From the NCBI GenBank assembly GCA_937896895.1, contig CALBNV010000036.1:1-64000 (forward strand): 64,000 nucleotides of DNA. Reading direction: 5' to 3'. How positions within the stretch are numbered: the first letter of the stretch is position 1; every line of letters begins with the position of its first letter. This DNA is from an uncultured Bacteroidales bacterium (GTDB taxonomy: Bacteria; Bacteroidota; Bacteroidia; Bacteroidales; F082). Under the pieces are notes generated by a model. That model did no database searches. It was not told where the DNA came from and was given only the letters and a program-made list of their open reading frames with translations. A program made the translations under genes and the position numbers. Positions 58,986 through 64,000 of the stretch are shown here, one piece after another.

Positions 58986-60071
58986 ATGAAGTCAAAACGA
59001 TTAATTCCAATTGGATTGCTGGTTTTGTTGGCAACGTCGTGTGTTGAAATTCCGGAGGCAGAATTCACGCCATACGAGACAATGACAATCTCAAAGACAG
59101 ACTGCGAGCTTCCGACAGTGGTCGCCTCAAACCTGAAAGGCACCAAGACAGTTAGTGTCTATCCAAAAATAGACGCACAGCTGAAAGAAACGATGGTGCA
59201 TAACGGACAACGTGTGAGCAAGGGTCAGGTGATGTTCAAACTTGACGACCGTGCGCAATACCTGGCGTTGCAGTCGGCGACGGCGGCACGCCTCAACGCC
59301 GAAGCCAACCTCTCCACCGCAAAGCTGAACTATGAAAGCAACAAGGAACTTTTCCAGAAAGGGATAGTCAGCGACTACGTCTTGGAATCGGCGGAGAACA
59401 ACTACAAGAGCGCACAGGCGGCGGTCGAAGTCGCGAAGGCGGAGGAGGACGTCGCGAGGACAAACCTCTCTTACTGCGACATCACGGCTCCCGTTGACGG
59501 AGTACTCGGCGAGATAGTCCCTTCGCCGGGCGACCTCGTAAGCTCGACAATGTTCAAGCCGATGACGGTCATCTCCGACAACAGCGAAATAATAGCGAAT
59601 TTCTCCCTTACGGAAAACGATTATTTGGCAATCCAAAACGAATACGGCGGCTCGATAAACCTGAGCATGTTGCCACCCGTTGACTTGAAGTTGAAAGACG
59701 GCTCGATATACGAGCACAAGGGAAAAATCACCAGCGTGTCGGGTGTCGTTGACAAGCAGACCGGCTCCATAGTGTGCGAGGCACGTTTCCCCAATCCCGA
59801 CGGCAAGCTGCTGTCAGGCCAGAACGGGACGATAGTCATCACATACACGTATGAGGATGTCATCATCATCCCTATGGCTGCGGTCGTCCAGCTGCAAGAC
59901 AAGAAACTCGTTTACAAAGTGGGTTCCGACGGCTGCGCAACCGCAACGTTGATAGAAGTCGCTCCGGAAAACACAGGGAAGAATTACATTGTCACCGGCG
60001 GCCTGGCGGTGGGCGATGAAATCGTCGCAACAGGCGCAGTGACAGTCCAGGACGGAATGAAAGTGAAATGA
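58986..60071 (+). CDS. RND efflux periplasmic adaptor lipoprotein (AcrA-like)
   Basis: 361 aa with lipobox ...LLATSC (Cys19). A membrane-fusion protein in the usual order: beta-barrel start, lipoyl half (MVHNGQRVSKGQVMFKLDD), a short alpha-hairpin (about 95-150, NYESNKELFQKGIVSDYVLESAENN), second lipoyl half (ITAPVDGVLGEIVPSPGDLV), then the C-terminal barrel and membrane-proximal domain. It links the inner-membrane pump to the outer-membrane channel. The pump gene starts 1 bp after its stop. Confidence 0.93.
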   Translation: MKSKRLIPIGLLVLLATSCVEIPEAEFTPYETMTISKTDCELPTVVASNLKGTKTVSVYPKIDAQLKETMVHNGQRVSKGQVMFKLDDRAQYLALQSATAARLNAEANLSTAKLNYESNKELFQKGIVSDYVLESAENNYKSAQAAVEVAKAEEDVARTNLSYCDITAPVDGVLGEIVPSPGDLVSSTMFKPMTVISDNSEIIANFSLTENDYLAIQNEYGGSINLSMLPPVDLKLKDGSIYEHKGKITSVSGVVDKQTGSIVCEARFPNPDGKLLSGQNGTIVITYTYEDVIIIPMAAVVQLQDKKLVYKVGSDGCATATLIEVAPENTGKNYIVTGGLAVGDEIVATGAVTVQDGMKVK

Positions 60072-60072
60072 T

Positions 60073-63000
60073 ATGAACAAAGAGTATTTTTTCATGAAAA
60101 GGAAGGTGATGGCGGTGTCCATCTCCGTCCTGATATTGCTGATAGGCTTCATCTCACTCAACACCTTGCCCATCGAACAATATCCCGACATCGCGCCTCC
60201 GACAATCAACATTGAGGCTGACTACACCGGCGCTGACGCCAACTCCGTCATGACCGCCGTCATCATGCCCATAGAAGAGTCCATTAACGGCGTGGAAGGC
60301 ATGACATACATCACCTCGACGGCTTCGTCATCAGGCAACGCCGCGATAGAGGTCTTCTTCGAGCAGGGCGTTGACCCCGATATGGCCGCCGTGAACGTCC
60401 AGAACCGCGTGGCCAAGGTGCAGAGCACACTGCCGCAGGAAGTGCTTCAAAACGGCATCAAGGTGACGAAGAAACAGAAGAGCATGCTCCAGATCTCGGC
60501 CTTGGTGAGCAAGGACGGACGTTTCGACAACGACTTCATCACCAACTATTTAGACATCAACGTCATCCCGAAGCTGATGCGTATCAACGGCGTCGGCGGC
60601 GTTACCAACCTCGGCAACGTCTATTCACTCCGTATCTGGTTCCATCCCGACCAGATGGCCGCATACGACCTGATGCCCAATGAGGTCATCAGCGCCATCT
60701 CCACCCAGAACTTCGTCGCACCGGCCGGCTCCCTCGGTCAGAAGTCATCGAACATGTATGAATACACGATGGAATACAGCGGGCGACTCAAAGACATCGA
60801 GGAGTTCAAGGACATCGTCGTGAAGACCGGCGACAACGGCAAGATATTGAGGCTCAGGGATGTCGCCGATGTGGAGCTTGGTGCTTTGTCATATTCGTTC
60901 TCCTCTGACATTGACGGCAAGCCGGGCGTGGTGTTCATCGTCTATCAGGCGGCGGGCGCCAACGCCACACAGGTCAACGCGCAGATAGGCGAGGCGTTTG
61001 AGGAAATCCGGAAGGAGATGCCGGCCGGACTGGAGTTCACCATACTTCAGACAGCCGACGACTTCCTTTTCGCAGCCATCCATAACGTTGTCGAGACACT
61101 TATCATCGCCATCATACTCGTCATCCTGGTGGTGTTCTTCTTCTTGCAGGATTTCAAGTCAACGATTATCCCTTCAATTTCCATAATAGTATCGACGCTC
61201 GGCACTTTCGCCGTTGTGAAGTTGGCGGGTTTCTCGCTTAACATCCTGACGCTGTTCGCCTTGGTGCTTTCCATCGGCACCGTCGTCGATGACGCCATCG
61301 TGGTGGTTGAGGCTGTCATGGCCAAGTTAGAAGGCGGTGCACAGTCGGCACGCAAAGCCACCAACGAGGCGATGCATGAGGTCATGGTGCCTGTCATAAG
61401 CTGCACGCTCGTGTTCATGGCGGTGTTCATCCCGACGACGTTCATGCCCGGCACTTCCGGCAAGTTCTTCACGCAGTTCGGCATAACGATAGCCTCGTCA
61501 GTGGGTATCTCCTGCATCTCCGCCTTGACGCTCTGCCCCGCATTGTGCGGCATCATGATGCGCCCGAAGGACGACAAGGTCAGGAAAAACGTTGGATATT
61601 ATGTGAAAAAAGCATACGATGCCTCATATTCTGCCATGAAAGACAAGTATATGAAGGCGGTTCAGGTTTTTGTCAAGAAGCCTGTCATCGCGGTTATCGC
61701 GCTTGTATGCGCGGTGGTGCTTATGGTGTGGACGATGAAGACGACACCTACGGGACTTATCCCGCAGGAAGACCAGGGCGTAATCCTTGTTGACATCTCA
61801 ACGGCCCCGGGCAACACCCTCGAACAGACCCAGAGAATCATGGAAGACATGAAGAAAGACATAATGAATATTCCGGAGATTGAGACCTGCGCCTCCGTGT
61901 CGGGCTTCGGCATGCTTTCGAGCGCCGGAAGCAACTACGGCACCCTGATTATGAGGTTGAAGAACTGGGACGACAGAAAGGGCATAGAACACAGCATAAA
62001 CATGGTCATCTACAAATATTACCTTGCTTCGCAGAGAGTCAAGGAGGCCGCCGTCGTTCCTTTCCAGATGCCACAGATTCCGGGCTACGGCACAGGCAAC
62101 ATGATGGAGCTTGTCCTTGAAGACCGTCAGGGCGGTGACATGTCGGTGTTCGCGGCTCACGCCAACCGTTTCCTCGAGGTGCTTCAGGCACGGCCTGAGA
62201 TTGATGTGGCGATGACTTCTTACAACGAGAACTTCCCGAAATACAAGGTCGATGTAGATGCGGCCCAGTGCATGAAGTCGGGCATAACACCGCAGGAAGT
62301 CATTGACGTGCTCGGCGCGTATTGCGGCGGCGCGTATTGCGGAAAATACAACAAATATGGCAAGGTGTATAACATCATGGCCAAGGCCTCACCCGAATAC
62401 ACGCTTGACCCCGCTTCGCTCAACAACATCTTCGTGCGCACGGGCGACAAGATGGCTCCCGTCTCGCAGTTCGTGACGCTCACCCCGACACTCGGCTCTT
62501 CGGTGCAGAAACGCTTCAACCTGTTCAACGCCATCTTCTGCAACATCCAGGGCGCGGCGGGCTATTCCACCGGTCAGGTGCAGAAAGTCATCGCCGAGGT
62601 CGCGGCGGAGTCGCTTCCTGCCGGTTACGGCTACGAGTATGCGGGCATCTCAAGGGAAGAGGCGAAGACGGCGGGCAGCAACAACACTATCTTCATCTAC
62701 GCCATCTGCGTGCTGCTGATATACCTCATCCTCGCCAGCCTTTACGAGTCGTGGTTCGTGCCGTTGGCGGTCCTCATGTCGGTGCCTTTCGGCTTGATGG
62801 GCGCTTTCTTCTTCACGAAGATAACCGGATTTGAGAACAACGTGTATCTTCAGACCGGTGTCATCATGCTCATCGGCCTGTTGGCGAAGACGGCGATTCT
62901 CATCACCGAGTTCGCCACCGAGCGGCGTGCACAAGGCATGACCATCATCGATGCGGCGCGGCAGGCATGCGATGACCGTTTCCGCCCTATTATGATGACA

Positions 63001-63189
63001 GTCCTCACCATGGTTGCAGGTATGATTCCTCTTATCATCGAAGGCGGCGCGGGTGCGATGGGCAACCGCTCACTCGCCATCGGTGTGACAGGCGGCATGA
63101 TTGTCGGCACGATAGCCCTGCTCTTCGTGACGCCGGCGTTCTTCATTATTTTCCAGAAGTTGCACGAAAAAGTAAGCAAAGACAAATGA
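60073..63189 (+). CDS. RND multidrug efflux transporter, inner-membrane pump (AcrB-like)
   Basis: 1038 aa, typical of HAE1-type pumps, with 12 predicted transmembrane helices and two large periplasmic loops. The proton-relay Asp pair is in GTVVDDAIVVVEAVMAKLE (TM4). The N-terminal periplasmic motif EQYPDIAPPTINIEADYTGA and the TM10-12 region (YLILASLYESWFVPLAVLMS, DRFRPIMMTVLTMVAGMIPL) are standard. The first transmembrane segment begins near residue 9. The stop overlaps the start of the outer-membrane factor gene (ATGA). Drugs, bile salts or other amphiphiles are the usual substrates of the family. Confidence 0.95.
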   Translation: MNKEYFFMKRKVMAVSISVLILLIGFISLNTLPIEQYPDIAPPTINIEADYTGADANSVMTAVIMPIEESINGVEGMTYITSTASSSGNAAIEVFFEQGVDPDMAAVNVQNRVAKVQSTLPQEVLQNGIKVTKKQKSMLQISALVSKDGRFDNDFITNYLDINVIPKLMRINGVGGVTNLGNVYSLRIWFHPDQMAAYDLMPNEVISAISTQNFVAPAGSLGQKSSNMYEYTMEYSGRLKDIEEFKDIVVKTGDNGKILRLRDVADVELGALSYSFSSDIDGKPGVVFIVYQAAGANATQVNAQIGEAFEEIRKEMPAGLEFTILQTADDFLFAAIHNVVETLIIAIILVILVVFFFLQDFKSTIIPSISIIVSTLGTFAVVKLAGFSLNILTLFALVLSIGTVVDDAIVVVEAVMAKLEGGAQSARKATNEAMHEVMVPVISCTLVFMAVFIPTTFMPGTSGKFFTQFGITIASSVGISCISALTLCPALCGIMMRPKDDKVRKNVGYYVKKAYDASYSAMKDKYMKAVQVFVKKPVIAVIALVCAVVLMVWTMKTTPTGLIPQEDQGVILVDISTAPGNTLEQTQRIMEDMKKDIMNIPEIETCASVSGFGMLSSAGSNYGTLIMRLKNWDDRKGIEHSINMVIYKYYLASQRVKEAAVVPFQMPQIPGYGTGNMMELVLEDRQGGDMSVFAAHANRFLEVLQARPEIDVAMTSYNENFPKYKVDVDAAQCMKSGITPQEVIDVLGAYCGGAYCGKYNKYGKVYNIMAKASPEYTLDPASLNNIFVRTGDKMAPVSQFVTLTPTLGSSVQKRFNLFNAIFCNIQGAAGYSTGQVQKVIAEVAAESLPAGYGYEYAGISREEAKTAGSNNTIFIYAICVLLIYLILASLYESWFVPLAVLMSVPFGLMGAFFFTKITGFENNVYLQTGVIMLIGLLAKTAILITEFATERRAQGMTIIDAARQACDDRFRPIMMTVLTMVAGMIPLIIEGGAGAMGNRSLAIGVTGGMIVGTIALLFVTPAFFIIFQKLHEKVSKDK

Positions 63190-64000
63190 AAAAGAATATA
63201 GTTTTAATAGTTGTAGCCGCCTTGCTGCTTTCAAGCTGCGGCGTTTACAAGAAGTTCGAGCCTGTCAGCGACACGCGGCAGGAAGCCCGGGCCAATGAAG
63301 AGAGACACTTCGGGAATATGCAGTGGAGCGAGGTCTTCACCGACCCCCAGCTTCAGGCTCTGATAGAGAAGGCTCTCCAGAACAACGTCGATTTGAAAAA
63401 ATCACATCTCGCGGTGCAACAGATGGAGGCCTCACTCAAGGCTTCCAAACTCGCGTACCTGCCTTCGGTCGGCTTTAACCCGAGCGCCACTTTCGCGGGT
63501 GTCAAGTCAACATCAACGAATGAATACATGATACCGGTGGCTTTGGACTGGCAGATCGACATCTTCGGACGCGCCACCACAGCCAAAAGGAAAGCCAATG
63601 CTCTCACTGAGGAATACCGCGACCTCGAACAGGCCACGAGAGCGGAGCTGATAGCGGCCGTCGCCAAGGCCTATTACTCTCTGTCGATGATTGACAGCCA
63701 GATGAAGATTGTCACCAACACCGTCGCCATCCGCGAACAGGCCCTTGAGACACAGAAGGCATTGATGACGGCAGGGCATGTCAACTCGGCGGCTGTGAGC
63801 CAGTTCAACGCCGAGCTTTGCGCCGCCAAGGTGCAGTTGGTCGATCTTCGGAAACAGTTCAACGAAGTGCGTAACTCACTGGCAATCCTGATAGATGAGA
63901 ACATCGATGAGATTGAATGCGGCTCGATGGATGTCGCGTTCCCTGAGATAGGGAATGTGGAGGTGTCGTCGATAAACCTTCTCTCGCGTCCCGACGTGAG
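63186..64000 (+). CDS. RND outer-membrane factor lipoprotein (TolC/OprM-like), cut by the window end
   Basis: It starts at ATG 63186 and is open to the end of the window (271 codons seen). The lipobox is ...LLLSSC (Cys18). The outer-membrane efflux protein pattern is visible: WSEVFTDPQLQALIEKALQNNVDLK, then long helical repeats and the strand LDWQIDIFGR. The four-base overlap with the pump gene (ATGA) shows co-translation in the operon. The C-terminal half is outside the window. Confidence 0.92.
   Translation, partial: MKKNIVLIVVAALLLSSCGVYKKFEPVSDTRQEARANEERHFGNMQWSEVFTDPQLQALIEKALQNNVDLKKSHLAVQQMEASLKASKLAYLPSVGFNPSATFAGVKSTSTNEYMIPVALDWQIDIFGRATTAKRKANALTEEYRDLEQATRAELIAAVAKAYYSLSMIDSQMKIVTNTVAIREQALETQKALMTAGHVNSAAVSQFNAELCAAKVQLVDLRKQFNEVRNSLAILIDENIDEIECGSMDVAFPEIGNVEVSSINLLSRPDV

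Overview
The window is a chromosomal segment of a Bacteroidota bacterium, most likely order Bacteroidales, possibly a gut or rumen lineage. The evidence is repeated promoters of the Bacteroidota type (-7 box TAnnTTTG, here mostly TATTTTTG), little sign of Shine-Dalgarno sequences, many outer-membrane beta-barrels and SPII lipoproteins, an LPP20-type envelope operon, a TamB/Omp85 locus, and several secreted proteins with Gln directly after the predicted signal peptidase I site. Most of the window is fairly GC-rich and codes densely. About 25.4-33.9 kb looks clearly more AT-rich by eye.

Layout. 1-3.4 kb: end of a tRNA-Asn, a PfkB-family kinase and an EF-G paralogue with a changed G domain. 3.5-6.3 kb (minus): operon of exonuclease III, a membrane-anchored VanX-like dipeptidase and MnmA. 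6.3-9.5 kb: ClC transporter with CBS domains, an orphan exosortase and a small beta-barrel. 9.6-14.6 kb (plus): omega-amidase-like nitrilase, TrkA, a glycosyltransferase, a hexapeptide acyltransferase and phosphoglycerate kinase. 14.8-21.4 kb (minus): glutaminyl cyclase-like M28 peptidase, an 827-aa beta-barrel protein, an ECF sigma/anti-sigma/DUF4097-like module and DUF2461. 21.5-25.4 kb (plus): tRNA-Gln, RNase R and HipBA. 25.4-33.7 kb: AT-rich accessory block with a five-gene LPP20/WG-repeat envelope operon and a ParDE-like pair. 33.9-43.5 kb: fructose-bisphosphate aldolase, CPA antiporter, Hsp20, HigBA, ThpR, serine dehydratase, a double-ATPase ABC protein and a YfcC transporter. 43.8-49.2 kb: a small beta-barrel and a giant TamB-Omp85 fusion. 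49.4-58.8 kb: operon of three lipoprotein amidohydrolases (one fused to a choloylglycine-hydrolase-like Ntn domain), a membrane acyltransferase and a carboxylesterase. 59-64 kb: tripartite RND efflux operon, cut by the window end.

The most interesting items are these. (1) The 1576-aa protein joins an inner-membrane anchor, TamB beta-taco and Omp85 barrel in one chain. (2) The amidohydrolase/Ntn fusion has an internal Cys nucleophile candidate (Cys616), inside a cell-envelope amide/ester hydrolysis locus. (3) The first gene of the LPP20/WG operon carries a G9 tract just upstream of a textbook terminator hairpin inside its own reading frame, which suggests a phase-variable attenuator. (4) 7/14-bp tandem repeats begin at the stop codons of at least six unrelated genes and place stop codons in all three frames. 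(5) A glutaminyl cyclase-like enzyme sits in the same window as four exported proteins predicted to start with Gln.
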